A stretch of 64,000 nt of DNA, from assembly GCA_020025235.1 (NCBI GenBank), contig JAHHSL010000001.1:124001-188000 (forward strand). Direction: 5' to 3'. This DNA is from Ruthenibacterium sp. Its GTDB lineage: Bacteria; Bacillota; Clostridia; Oscillospirales; Ruminococcaceae. The notes under the pieces were generated by a model. The model had not been told where the DNA came from. It saw only the letters and a program-made list of their open reading frames with translations, and did no database searches. Positions 1-12,559 of this stretch are shown here, piece by piece. The position numbers were made by a program, and so were the translations under genes. Every line of letters begins with the position of its first letter. Position 1 is the stretch's first letter.

Positions 1-6
1 TTTCAT
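1..6 (-). CDS. Start of an unidentified gene (first two codons only)
   Basis: On the minus strand a strong ribosome binding site (GGGAGGAG, about positions 13-20) sits 6-8 bases before an ATG at 6-4, followed by an AAA codon and the window edge. It lies directly downstream of the methionine gamma-lyase-like gene, so it is probably the next gene of the murD operon. Nothing can be said about the product. Confidence 0.55.
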
Positions 7-33
7 ATTTCTTCTCCTCCCTAAAGGGTGGTT

Positions 34-1290
34 TTACTTCAGCTTCATCATGCGGTCTGCACCCAGCAGAACACCGGCGCGCGCCGCGTTGAAGTTGATG
101 CCGCCCTGCATATAAACCGTATACGGTGCACGAACGGGGCCATCCGCCGAAAGCTCGATGCTGCTGCCCATGGTAAAGGCGCCTGCCGCCATGATGACAG
201 GGTCCTCATAGCCGGGCATATCGCTCGGGATCGGCGCTGCAAAGCTGTCTACCGGGCTGCCCTGCTGCACGCCGCCGCACAGTGCTTCCATGCCCTCGGG
301 GCTGCCGGTTTCCACGCTTGTGATGATATCGTTGCGGTCCTCGGTGTATTTCGGGGTCGCGGTATAGCCCAGCACCTCAAACAGTGCCGAAGCGTAAACG
401 CTTGTTTTCAGCGCTTCGCACACCACGCCGGGCGCATAATAAAGGCCAAGGTACAGATCGCGCAGCGTATCAAGCGTGCAGCCGATCTCGCCGCCGACGC
501 CGGGTGCTGTCAGGCGGTGTGCGCACAGTTCTACAAGATCCGCACGCCCTGCGATGTAGCCGCCGGTCGGCGCAATGCCGCCGCCCGGATTCTTGATCAG
601 GCTGCCTGCCATAAGGTCGGCGCCGCACTGGGTCGGTTCCTTTTTCTGTACAAATTCGCCGTAGCAGTTATCCACCATGACGATGATATCCGGCTGCACC
701 GCTTTTGCCGCTTTGCTGATTGCCTCGATCTGATCGAGCGAAAGAGCGGGACGCGCGGCATACCCGCGGCTGCGCTGAATGTAGCACATCTTTGCGCCCC
801 TGCACTTTTCGGCAATTCCTGCAAGATCCGGCGTACCGTCGGAAAGCAGCTCCACTTCGTCATACCGGACGCCGAAATCCATAAGGCTGCCGTAATGCGT
901 GCCGTCAATGCCGATCACGCCCTGCAGCGTATCATACGGGCGGCCGGTAACTGCCACCATTCGGTCGCCCGGGCGCAGAACGCCGAACAGTGCAACCGTC
1001 AAAGTGTGCGTGCCGGACATAAAGCTGCTGCGGAAAAGCGCGGCCTCGCTGCCCGTCACCTGTGCAAACACTTCGGCAAGCTTTTCGCGGCCGGGGTCGT
1101 CCATGCCGTAGCCCGTTGTGCCGACAAGATGATTGCCGCCGACATAATTATCCGTAAACGCACGCAGCATTTTCAGCTGATTATATTCCTTGATTTCCTC
1201 AAGTTCGGCAAAGCGCTCTTTGCACAGCTCCATTGCCTTTGCATCCGCGTCCAGCAGCGGACGCGATAAATCGTAAAATTCCTCGATCAT
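34..1290 (-). CDS. Methionine gamma-lyase family protein (PLP-dependent, aluminium-resistance/YnbB-like)
   Basis: The 418-residue protein matches the PLP-dependent fold-type I family annotated as methionine gamma-lyase or aluminium-resistance protein. Visible marks are the Asp in VDNCYGEF (about 207), the likely PLP-binding Lys in GSLIKNPGGG (about 233) and the following GGIAPTGGYIAG segment. The start at 1290 is preferred because GAGGAAAAG precedes it at good spacing; an ATG at 1311 is poorly placed. It is the third gene of a minus-strand run, just after a GNAT gene. The family is expected to act on Cys/Met-type substrates, but the exact substrate is not shown by the sequence. Confidence 0.85.
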   Translation of the reverse strand: MIEEFYDLSRPLLDADAKAMELCKERFAELEEIKEYNQLKMLRAFTDNYVGGNHLVGTTGYGMDDPGREKLAEVFAQVTGSEAALFRSSFMSGTHTLTVALFGVLRPGDRMVAVTGRPYDTLQGVIGIDGTHYGSLMDFGVRYDEVELLSDGTPDLAGIAEKCRGAKMCYIQRSRGYAARPALSLDQIEAISKAAKAVQPDIIVMVDNCYGEFVQKKEPTQCGADLMAGSLIKNPGGGIAPTGGYIAGRADLVELCAHRLTAPGVGGEIGCTLDTLRDLYLGLYYAPGVVCEALKTSVYASALFEVLGYTATPKYTEDRNDIITSVETGSPEGMEALCGGVQQGSPVDSFAAPIPSDMPGYEDPVIMAAGAFTMGSSIELSADGPVRAPYTVYMQGGINFNAARAGVLLGADRMMKLK

Positions 1291-1307
1291 AGGTTTCTTT
1301 TCCTCTT

Positions 1308-2084
1308 TCATTCCTTGTTTGCTGCGGGGTCTTTCCCCGCGTCGTCCTGCACGGCATAAAGCACCGTGCCCGAACGGATAAATCCCAGCCGTTCGTAAAA
1401 GCCGCGCCGTTCCTTTCGGCACAAAAGCGTAACCGTGCGTCCTTGCCCGGAAAGCTTTTCTGCAAGCAGCGCCGTCAGCTTTCCGCCGACGCCTTGTCCC
1501 CGAAACGGCTCCTTTGTTTCGATCCCCGACAAAAATGCATGCTGCGCACAGAGCGCATATGCGCCCGCGGTGGCAATGATTTCGCCCCGTGACACAGCCG
1601 CCCACACTTCGGCGGCGCCGTGCGTGCGCTTTGTGCACAGCTCCGAATAAAAATTATCCCACGCATCGGGATCGTTTTTCCTGTCGCAGAAAAAATCGGT
1701 TATTTTTGCCGCTGCCGGTTCGCGGTCGGTTTCAAATAAAAGCCCCGTTTCCGGCTCGGCGGCGCGGTGTGCATCATACACCATATAAAAAAGCGGTTCC
1801 TCTGCATGATAGCCCTGCGGCAGCGCACCGTGCACAAACACGCTTTCCACGCCCATAAGCTTTAAAAAAATCCCGGCTTCCTGTGCATCATATGTACCGC
1901 ACAGCCGTGCGCCCGCACCTTTCAGTTCCAGTGCACCCGTGCTGTCCGCCGCAAAAAAGCGCATCAGCGCACTCTGTGCGCCGAACACGGAAAGATCCGT
2001 CAGCATTTCCGGTGCAAGGGCGTCACAGCCGTGCACTGCACGCAGGAAATCCTGCCGGTTTTCATCGCAAAGCTGTGCGATCAA
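1308..2084 (-). CDS. GNAT family N-acetyltransferase
   Basis: The 258-residue protein has a C-terminal GNAT domain with the acetyl-CoA pyrophosphate-binding motif RGQGVGG at about residues 195-201, followed by helix alpha-3 and a final FYERLGF segment typical of GNAT ends. The N-terminal 120 residues are less conserved and may be a second, degenerate GNAT-like half. Its ATG overlaps the murD stop by four bases, so the two are translationally coupled. The acceptor substrate is unknown. Confidence 0.85.
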   Translation of the reverse strand: MIAQLCDENRQDFLRAVHGCDALAPEMLTDLSVFGAQSALMRFFAADSTGALELKGAGARLCGTYDAQEAGIFLKLMGVESVFVHGALPQGYHAEEPLFYMVYDAHRAAEPETGLLFETDREPAAAKITDFFCDRKNDPDAWDNFYSELCTKRTHGAAEVWAAVSRGEIIATAGAYALCAQHAFLSGIETKEPFRGQGVGGKLTALLAEKLSGQGRTVTLLCRKERRGFYERLGFIRSGTVLYAVQDDAGKDPAANKE

Positions 2085-3475
2085 AGGGCGTTCACCAGAT
2101 CCTTGTAATGGCGTCCGCGCACTTCAAAGTTCGGGTAGCAGTCAAAGCTTGCGCACGCGGGCGAAAGCGAAACGATATCGCCGGGCTTTGCCGCATCCTT
2201 TGCAAGCTTCACGGCCTGCTCCATGCCTTCGGCATGCAGGATGACAAGCCCGCTGTCCGCAAAGCCGGGGTCTGCGCGGACGGCGTCCTCGATCTTCTGT
2301 GCCGTTGCGCCCGTCAGGATCAGCGTTTTCACATGTGCGATCAGCTCCGGTGCAAGCGGTGCAAAGCTGATGCCCTTATCCGAACCGCCCGCAATGATGA
2401 TCAGCTTCTGATCGAATGCGCGCAGTCCCGCGATCACGCGGGTGGGGCTTGTGGCGATCGAATCATTGAACCACTGCACGCCGTCCAATGTGCGCACCGG
2501 CTCGATGCGGTGCTCGACGCCCGCAAAGTGTTCGGCAACATAGGCCATAGCCTGTGTATCGGCAAGGGTGCGTGTTGCGCAGAAGGCCGCAAGCAGATTT
2601 TCCAGATTGTGCTCCCCGCGCAGCGCTACCTTCGATTTATGGATCACCGGCGTCACCGTTTTGTTTTCGGCAAGGCAGAGCATGCCGTCATCGCGCAGGA
2701 AACCGCCGTTTTCCACGACCGATTTGCGGGTGAACCAGCACATGCTGCCCCGCACGTCTTTTTCCATGCTGTGCGAAATATCGTTTTCATAGCCCAGCAC
2801 GGCATAGCTGTCTTTCTTCTGATACAAAAGGATGTTGCGCTTTGCGTCGACATACTCCTGCATGTCCTTATGATGATCCAGATGATTCGGCGTCACGTTC
2901 GTGACAACCGCGATATCCGGCGATTCGTGCATGCTGATGAGCTGAAAGCTGGAAAGCTCCACCACGGCGATATCGTCCGGGCGGATCGTATCCACGACCG
3001 GCAGCAGCGCGCGGCCTAGATTGCCGCCCAGATGCACGGTGTAGCCCTGACGTTCCAGGATCTTTGCCGTCAGCGTGGTGGTGGTGGTTTTGCCGTCAGA
3101 GCCCGTGACAGCCACGATCTTGCACGGACACAGACGGAAGAAAAGCTCCATTTCGCTTGTCACCTGTGCGCCCGCTTCTTTTGCGGCGACAAGTTCCGGC
3201 GTAAAGTATTCAAAGCCCGGGGTGCGCATGATCATATCCTGCCCTTTCAGGCCGTCCAGATAATGCTCGCCCAGCGAATATTCGATATCCAGCCTGCGCA
3301 GCGCATCGGCGTATGCACCGAATGCATCCAGATCCGGCTTTTTATCGCAGAGCGTGATTTTTGCACCGCACCGGCTGAACAGCTCGATACACTGCTGATT
3401 CGTCACACCCGTGCCGATAAACGCAACACGTCTGCCGCGCAGCGATTGATAAAACTCCTCGATTTTCTGATCCAT
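2081..3475 (-). CDS. murD: UDP-N-acetylmuramoyl-L-alanine--D-glutamate ligase
   Basis: MurD adds D-glutamate to UDP-MurNAc-L-Ala in the cytoplasmic stage of peptidoglycan synthesis. The 464-residue length is normal for the family. The N-terminal Rossmann-like domain starts VAFIGTGVTN (about 17-26), the ATP loop is TGSDGKTTTT (about 124-133), and Mur ligase central and C-terminal signatures follow (NVTPNHLDHH, GEHNLENLLAA, FNDSIATSPT, AGGSDKG). It leads a minus-strand operon with a GNAT and a PLP enzyme rather than sitting in a dcw cluster. Confidence 0.97.
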   Translation of the reverse strand: MDQKIEEFYQSLRGRRVAFIGTGVTNQQCIELFSRCGAKITLCDKKPDLDAFGAYADALRRLDIEYSLGEHYLDGLKGQDMIMRTPGFEYFTPELVAAKEAGAQVTSEMELFFRLCPCKIVAVTGSDGKTTTTTLTAKILERQGYTVHLGGNLGRALLPVVDTIRPDDIAVVELSSFQLISMHESPDIAVVTNVTPNHLDHHKDMQEYVDAKRNILLYQKKDSYAVLGYENDISHSMEKDVRGSMCWFTRKSVVENGGFLRDDGMLCLAENKTVTPVIHKSKVALRGEHNLENLLAAFCATRTLADTQAMAYVAEHFAGVEHRIEPVRTLDGVQWFNDSIATSPTRVIAGLRAFDQKLIIIAGGSDKGISFAPLAPELIAHVKTLILTGATAQKIEDAVRADPGFADSGLVILHAEGMEQAVKLAKDAAKPGDIVSLSPACASFDCYPNFEVRGRHYKDLVNAL

Positions 3476-3504
3476 TGTCCCACCTCATTCGCATAAGTAT
3501 AGTT

Positions 3505-3513
3505 AGTATAGCA
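3505..3513 (-). promoter_or_regulatory. Extended -10 promoter for murD
   Basis: On the minus strand TGC-TATACT (positions 3513-3505) forms an extended -10 element about 30 bases before the murD start. A -35 hexamer is weak (TTTTAA at 17-base spacing). Confidence 0.4.
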
Positions 3514-3585
3514 TATTTGAAAACACTTTAAAAGGTTCACTAAGATTTTACTTGCGGATTCTTCCTTTTTCGTCAGGATTTCGTC

Positions 3586-3614
3586 TTGTTTGACCTGTCA
3601 TACCATGTTAAAAT
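3586..3614 (+). promoter_or_regulatory. Candidate sigma-A promoter of glnN
   Basis: TTGTTT (3586-3591), 17 bases, then TAAAAT (3609-3614). It lies about 80 bases before the glnN start, with transcription expected to begin near 3621. The -35 is a poor match, the -10 a good one. Confidence 0.45.
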
Positions 3615-3644
3615 AGATGCGTATCGGAAAATCAAATGTAAAAG

Positions 3645-3668
3645 CGGCGGAATCCCCGCCGGATTTTT
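3645..3668 (+). terminator. Terminator-like hairpin in the glnN leader (possible attenuator)
   Basis: CGGCGG (3645-3650) pairs with CCGCCG (3656-3661) across a five-base loop and is followed by GATTTTT. There is no plus-strand gene upstream because murD is divergent, so the structure lies inside the glnN leader between the predicted promoter and the start at 3694. Confidence 0.5.
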
Positions 3669-3693
3669 CGTGTGATTGAGGGAGGAACTGCTT

Positions 3694-5784
3694 TTGACTA
3701 CGGAATTGTTCGGCTCGTTTGGCAGCCATTTATTCGATGACCGCGTGATGCGCGAGCGTCTGCCGCTGCGGGTGTATGCATCGCTGCGCGAAATCCGTGA
3801 TGAGGGAAAACCCTGGGACCCCGAAGTGGCCGACGTTGTCGCAGAGGCGATGAAAAACTGGGCCATGGAGCACGGCGCCACGCATTACATTCACTGGTTC
3901 AGCCCGATGACGGGCACCGGAAGCGGCAAGCACGACAGCTTTATTGACGGCGTAAACGAAGGTACGCCGATCCTGAGCTTTTCCGGCAAAATGCTGGCAA
4001 AGGGTGAAAGCGATGCTTCCAGCTTCCCCTCCGGCGGTCTGCGCGCCACCTTTGAAGCACGCGGCTACACCGCATGGGACCCCACTTCCCCCGCCTTCGT
4101 CCTTGGCACGACCCTTTACATCCCCACTGCATTCTGCGCTTACACCGGTGAAGCGCTCGATCAGAAAACACCCGTCCTGCGCAGCATGCAGGCCGTCGGC
4201 AGTCAGGCTCTGCGCGTGCTGCGCGCACTGGGCGATACCGAAACGGTTTCCGTTCAGCCCACGGTCGGCGCCGAACAGGAATATTTCCTTGTGGATAAAG
4301 AGCTTTTTGACCGCCGCCTTGACCTGAAGGTATGCGGGCACACGCTGCTCGGCGCAAAGCCGCCCAAAGGGCAGGAATTGGAAGATCACTATTACGGCAG
4401 CATCAACGAGCGCGTGCGTGAATTCATGCGCGAGCTGGACGACGAGCTGTGGCATCTGGGCGTACCCGCCAAAACTGAGCACAACGAAGTTGCGCCCGGC
4501 CAGTACGAGCTTGCCAGCGTTTTTTCCACAGCCAATATCGCCTGCGATCACAACCAGATCATGATGGAGCTGATGCGCAAGGTTGCCCTGCGGCACAACT
4601 TCGCCTGCCTTCTGCACGAAAAACCCTTTGCGGGCGTCAACGGCAGCGGCAAGCACAATAACTGGAGCCTTGTCACCAATACCGGGCATAATCTGCTGAG
4701 CCCCTCTGATAAGCCCGAAGAAAACAACGTCTTTCTTGTGACGCTCTGCGCGGTCATCACGGCAGTCGATCTGTACGCCGACCTGCTGCGCCTTTCCGCC
4801 GCCTGCCCGGGCAACGAAGACCGTCTGGGCGGCAACGAAGCACCGCCCAGTATCGTCAGCGTATTTCTAGGCAACACTCTGACCCATATGCTGCACGAAT
4901 TGGCAGATGGCCACACGCTTCACCGGCAGGATCGCGGCGCACTGTGGACAGGCGTCAGCAGCCTTCCCCTATTCAAGCTGGATGATTCCGACCGCAACCG
5001 CACCTCCCCGTTCGCTTTCACCGGCAATAAATTTGAATTCCGCATGGTCGGCTCCAGTCAGAGCATCGGCCTTGCCAACGCAGTGACGAATGCCATTGTC
5101 GCAGATGTTCTGCACGATTTTGCCGATAAGCTGGAAGGCGCTGCCGATGTTGACGCCGTTGTTCACGAAATCATTTCCGAAACATGGCGCGAACACAGCC
5201 GCATCATTTTCAACGGCAACAATTACAGTCAGGAATGGGCGGCGGAAGCTGCCCGCCGCGGCCTGCCGGATATCCGCGGCATGGTCGATGCAGCCAATGC
5301 ATTTATCGACCCGAAAAATATTGCCATGTTCGAGCGCACCAAGGTATTCACGGAATCCGAATGCCGTTCCCGCTATGAGATCACGCTCGAAACCTATTCC
5401 AAGCACATCCACATCGACGCATCCACCATGCTGGAAATGGTCGACCGCAGCCTGATGCCCGCCGGCTATGAATATCTGTCGCGCGTGAGCCGTGCATCGT
5501 ACTATACCGCACAGAACGGCTGCACCTGCAAAAGCGTCAAGGCCGATCTGGAACTGCTGTGCACGGTGCTGGATAAAACCGCAGATGCAACCCATGCGCT
5601 TCGCAAGGCACTGAACGATCTGGATCATTCCCACCTTGGGGAAAAGGCGCGTGCCGCAGCATGCCGCAAGCTGCGTGAAAACGAAATGGCCGCCCTGCGC
5701 GATGCCGCAGACGAGCTGGAACAGCAGGTTCCGCAGACCTATTGGCCGATGCCGGACTACTGCGAGCTTCTGTTTGATCTGTAA
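3694..5784 (+). CDS. glnN: Type III glutamine synthetase
   Basis: This 696-residue protein has the length and signatures of GSIII, the large glutamine synthetase of Bacteroides, cyanobacteria and many Clostridia. Visible motifs are HWFSPMTG, the PSGGLRATFEARGYTAWD region, GAEQEYFLVD (metal/glutamate site), KTEHNEVAPGQYE, and FAGVNGSGKHNNWSL. It makes glutamine from glutamate, ammonia and ATP in the cytoplasm. The start is taken as TTG at 3694 because GGGAGGAA lies 7-8 bases upstream. The leader carries a terminator-like hairpin, so attenuation is possible. It is monocistronic, ending at a strong bidirectional terminator. Confidence 0.96.
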   Translation: MTTELFGSFGSHLFDDRVMRERLPLRVYASLREIRDEGKPWDPEVADVVAEAMKNWAMEHGATHYIHWFSPMTGTGSGKHDSFIDGVNEGTPILSFSGKMLAKGESDASSFPSGGLRATFEARGYTAWDPTSPAFVLGTTLYIPTAFCAYTGEALDQKTPVLRSMQAVGSQALRVLRALGDTETVSVQPTVGAEQEYFLVDKELFDRRLDLKVCGHTLLGAKPPKGQELEDHYYGSINERVREFMRELDDELWHLGVPAKTEHNEVAPGQYELASVFSTANIACDHNQIMMELMRKVALRHNFACLLHEKPFAGVNGSGKHNNWSLVTNTGHNLLSPSDKPEENNVFLVTLCAVITAVDLYADLLRLSAACPGNEDRLGGNEAPPSIVSVFLGNTLTHMLHELADGHTLHRQDRGALWTGVSSLPLFKLDDSDRNRTSPFAFTGNKFEFRMVGSSQSIGLANAVTNAIVADVLHDFADKLEGAADVDAVVHEIISETWREHSRIIFNGNNYSQEWAAEAARRGLPDIRGMVDAANAFIDPKNIAMFERTKVFTESECRSRYEITLETYSKHIHIDASTMLEMVDRSLMPAGYEYLSRVSRASYYTAQNGCTCKSVKADLELLCTVLDKTADATHALRKALNDLDHSHLGEKARAAACRKLRENEMAALRDAADELEQQVPQTYWPMPDYCELLFDL

Positions 5785-5881
5785 TGCACACCGCCGGCGT
5801 TTGCCCGATCGATTCTGTACCGGAAGTCTTTCGGGCGGCGTTTTCAGCGTGCGCCTGCACAGAATATTTTTTACACAAACG

Positions 5882-5916
5882 AAAACGGAGTATATGAAGT
5901 TCATATACTCCGTTTT
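5882..5916. terminator. Bidirectional terminator between glnN and proC
   Basis: A perfect 17-base inverted repeat (5882-5898 with 5900-5916) centred on one G, with A-rich and T-rich flanks, separates the convergent glnN and proC genes. Confidence 0.8.
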
Positions 5917-5987
5917 TATTTTGCCGTTTTTTGTGACGTATTTCCCGTAATGCGCACCGTATGCGCACACTCTATTCCAAGAGCAGC

Positions 5988-6782
5988 TTACCGCTGCTGG
6001 ATCGCATCAATGGCGTTGATGACCGCCGGACGCAGCCCGCTGCGCTCCAGTTCGATCACGCCGCGGATCGTTGTGCCGCCGGGCGAACACACGGCGTCTT
6101 TCAGCACACCGGGATGCTCGCCGGATTCCACCAGCATACGCCCTGTGCCGGACACCATTTTGCCCGCCAGACGGTACGCCATTTCGCGCGTCATTCCGTA
6201 TTTTACACCGGCGTCTCCCAGTGCTTCGATAAACATGCTTACAAAGGCCGGCCCGCAGCCCGCCACCGTTCCGGCAATATCGAACAGGCGGCTTTCGATC
6301 GGCTGAACAAGGCTGATGAACAACAGCAGTTCTTCCACCAGCCGGTATTCCTCCTGCGTCAGCGTATGCTCCTGTTCCACCAGTACCACACCGTCGCACA
6401 CGCGCACCGGTGTATTGGGCATGGTGCTGATGTGATGTGTTCCGGGCACAAAGCGTTCCCACTCGTCATTCTGCCAGCCCGCAGCCACCGAAACAATGAT
6501 TTTATCCGCCAGGATACCGCGCACCGGTTCCAGCACCGATTCGATCAGATACGGCTTTACAGCGACGATCACAAGATCCGATTGTTCGGCAGTCTCCTGC
6601 ACCGTGCGGCAGGGGCGCATCCCTTTCGGCTCTGTTGCGCTGCAAAGCTTATCATAACGTTTTGCGCAGGCGCAGATCTGTTCCGGACGAAGCGCACCGG
6701 AACGAAGCAGCCCCTCGGCGATCGCCTGTGCCATATTGCCGAAGCCGATAAAACCGATCGTCATTTCCGTTCTTGTTTTCAT
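5988..6782 (-). CDS. proC: Pyrroline-5-carboxylate reductase
   Basis: The 264-residue protein has the N-terminal Rossmann motif IGFIGFGNMAQAIAEGL, the VAVKPYLI segment, and the C-terminal P5CR signature around CSPGGTTIRGVIELER. It reduces pyrroline-5-carboxylate to proline with NAD(P)H, the last step of proline synthesis. AGGGGG precedes the start at 6782. It follows the flippase gene by 26 bases and is probably co-transcribed with it, an unusual pairing. Confidence 0.95.
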   Translation of the reverse strand: MKTRTEMTIGFIGFGNMAQAIAEGLLRSGALRPEQICACAKRYDKLCSATEPKGMRPCRTVQETAEQSDLVIVAVKPYLIESVLEPVRGILADKIIVSVAAGWQNDEWERFVPGTHHISTMPNTPVRVCDGVVLVEQEHTLTQEEYRLVEELLLFISLVQPIESRLFDIAGTVAGCGPAFVSMFIEALGDAGVKYGMTREMAYRLAGKMVSGTGRMLVESGEHPGVLKDAVCSPGGTTIRGVIELERSGLRPAVINAIDAIQQR

Positions 6783-6808
6783 GTTGTTTCCCCCTTACAG
6801 CGGTTTTC

Positions 6809-8104
6809 TTATAATCCGGGCAGACCGTCGAAATACGTATCGACCGGCGGCTCGTCGTTTTGTGAAAAATGGCGGCGCGCATACCAGACGGCATATCCGC
6901 CCAGAATCAGCACCTGCACCAGCTGTGCCAGGATCGCCGCAATCGTCGCGCCCTGCAGCTGCCAGTGCGCGACGCACGGCGAACTGATCAATGCCGAAAC
7001 GATGATAGCGCAGACATTGGCAATAATCAGTTCTTTCATGCGGCGCATAACGGTGAGCACCATGCTGTAAAACAGCACCAGTGCCGTCAGGATCGACGAC
7101 ACCACCATCGGGGAAAGCAGATACTGATAATCGGCAAGGCTCGGCGCCACGAAGGTTTTAAGACCCCAGCGCCCGAGGAAATGTGCCCCCAGCAGCCCGA
7201 CCGGCAGCAGCGCCAGCACCACGGCCTGCACCCCCAGCACCGCTTTAAAAAAGCCCTTGCGGTCGCGGTGCGCATAGCTTGTTGCAAAAATCGTGATAAA
7301 CGGGTTGAACAGATAGGTCGCCCCCACCTGCAGCAGCACAACAGGCTGCGTCACCGGCCCGTAAATGCCCAGTGCGGTTTGTCCCAGTTTCCCCGCAAGC
7401 ACCAGCTTCGGGATCGAAGCCGCCGTCGTATTCAAAAAGCTGTACACGGCAAGCGGCAGACATTCCAGCAGCAGCGCCGTCACGCGCGAAGTCTGCGGGT
7501 GCTCCGGCGTATAGAACGCGCGCGCTTTCGGCAGCGAATAGAACAGGAACACCAGAAGGCTCGTTGCAAACATGACGAGCAGCGTCAGCACGATATTGCC
7601 CGTGACCTTCAGCATCAGTACAAAAGAAAGGCTCGTCACCACACCGCGCACGGCGTACGTCTTGCCGACGATATCCAGCCGTTCGCTGCGCTGATCGATC
7701 GCATTATAGATATCCGTAAAGGATTCCACCATGCGGTATCCCAAAAACAGCATGACGCAGATGCTTTGCTCGGCGCTGTACGGGTTTTCGCCCGTCAGTG
7801 CATTGAATGCCACAAACCCCGCGCACAGCACGGTCGCGATCGTACATGTCCACACGCGGCTGCGGATATAGGTGCTTGCCGAATACATCTCCTTGATATC
7901 CGACACCTGAAAGCTGTACATTCCGTATGAAGCGATCGCCAGAAAAATACCGGTTGCCGTCAGCGCCGTATTGTATACGCCGGAGACCTGTTCCCCGGCC
8001 AGGCGCACCACAAGGATCCCGCACAGATACTGGCTGATCATATAGGTCAGCTGACCAAAGGTGTTCCATAAAAAATTTCGTTTCATTGTTCGGGCGTCCT
8101 GCAC
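6809..8104 (-). CDS. Polysaccharide/lipid flippase-like membrane protein (MATE/Wzx superfamily)
   Basis: The 431-residue protein is almost wholly hydrophobic with about 12 predicted membrane segments. It opens with KRNFLWNTFGQLTYMISQYL, the typical start of Wzx-type oligosaccharide flippases and relatives of the MOP superfamily. The GTG at 8104 is chosen because GGAGG lies nine bases upstream; an ATG at 8086 is the alternative. No glycosyltransferases lie nearby, so the substrate (teichoic acid, capsule or another lipid-linked sugar) is unknown. Confidence 0.75.
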   Translation of the reverse strand: MQDARTMKRNFLWNTFGQLTYMISQYLCGILVVRLAGEQVSGVYNTALTATGIFLAIASYGMYSFQVSDIKEMYSASTYIRSRVWTCTIATVLCAGFVAFNALTGENPYSAEQSICVMLFLGYRMVESFTDIYNAIDQRSERLDIVGKTYAVRGVVTSLSFVLMLKVTGNIVLTLLVMFATSLLVFLFYSLPKARAFYTPEHPQTSRVTALLLECLPLAVYSFLNTTAASIPKLVLAGKLGQTALGIYGPVTQPVVLLQVGATYLFNPFITIFATSYAHRDRKGFFKAVLGVQAVVLALLPVGLLGAHFLGRWGLKTFVAPSLADYQYLLSPMVVSSILTALVLFYSMVLTVMRRMKELIIANVCAIIVSALISSPCVAHWQLQGATIAAILAQLVQVLILGGYAVWYARRHFSQNDEPPVDTYFDGLPGL

Positions 8105-8135
8105 GGCACGGCGCCTCCTTTCCCGATTTCATCAA

Positions 8136-8165
8136 ATTCTATGCCATAAAGCATTTTCGGTTCAA
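8136..8165 (-). promoter_or_regulatory. Candidate promoter of the flippase-proC operon
   Basis: On the minus strand TTGAAC (8165-8160), an 18-base spacer, then TAGAAT (8141-8136), about 30 bases before the GTG start at 8104. Confidence 0.45.
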
Positions 8166-8191
8166 ATCCCTAACAGTATATCATTATTATG

Positions 8192-8224
8192 AAAAAAAAG
8201 AAAGCGGACAAAATGTCCGCTTTC
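8192..8224 (-). terminator. Terminator of the ATP synthase operon
   Basis: On the minus strand an 11-base stem (8224-8214 with 8210-8200) around a three-base loop is followed by a run of eight T residues (8199-8192). It lies 20 bases after atpC. Confidence 0.92.
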
Positions 8225-8243
8225 TTCATTTCGTTTTGCCGGA

Positions 8244-8642
8244 TCAGATCTGTGTAACCTGGATTCGTGTAAGCGCACGCTTCAAGCGGGCCTGTGCAAG
8301 TTCCAGTTCACGCTGATCTGTTGCCTTTGCGATCAGCTGCTCCGCGCGGTCTTTTGCGCGCTGTGCACGGTCGACGTCGATATCCTCCGCCCACTCGAAA
8401 GTGGTTGCCACAAGACGCACATTGTTTTTCATAACAGCCAGCATACCGCCCGCACATGCTGCGCGGCGGCGCTTGCCGTCGATCACAACTGACGTTGTAC
8501 CCGTGCCGAGCGCCGTAACATACGGGGAATGCTTGGGCAGGATGCACACATCGCCGTCAATGGTGCGTACAATCAGCTTTTCCGCTTCACCGTCGTAAAA
8601 GCCTCCGTCCGGCGTCACGATCTGCAAATGAAAGGTAGCCAT
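8244..8642 (-). CDS. atpC: F1Fo ATP synthase subunit epsilon
   Basis: The 132-residue length and sequence are typical. An N-terminal beta-sandwich starts FHLQIVTPDGGFYDGEAEKL, the conserved LPKHSPYVTALGTG loop follows, and a C-terminal helical pair (RAKDRAEQLIAKA..) completes it. It sits on the central stalk and limits ATP hydrolysis. It is the last gene of the operon. Confidence 0.96.
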   Translation of the reverse strand: MATFHLQIVTPDGGFYDGEAEKLIVRTIDGDVCILPKHSPYVTALGTGTTSVVIDGKRRRAACAGGMLAVMKNNVRLVATTFEWAEDIDVDRAQRAKDRAEQLIAKATDQRELELAQARLKRALTRIQVTQI

Positions 8643-8696
8643 AGAAAAAATCCTTTCCGGGAGTAATTCCTCTGCGCCACTGCGGACGCCGATTCC

Positions 8697-10987
<2,291 letters not shown>

Positions 10988-11002
10988 GATGCCGTGCCTC
11001 CT

Positions 11003-12523
<1,521 letters not shown>

Positions 12524-12559
12524 AGTCTCACCAACTTTCCTACGTTCAAATACGCAGAC

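Noticed and set aside
5790..5855. A GC-rich stem (GCCCGA with TCGGGC) directly after glnN that might be a first terminator
   Set aside because: The loop is long and the T run short; the perfect repeat at 5882-5916 is the better terminator.
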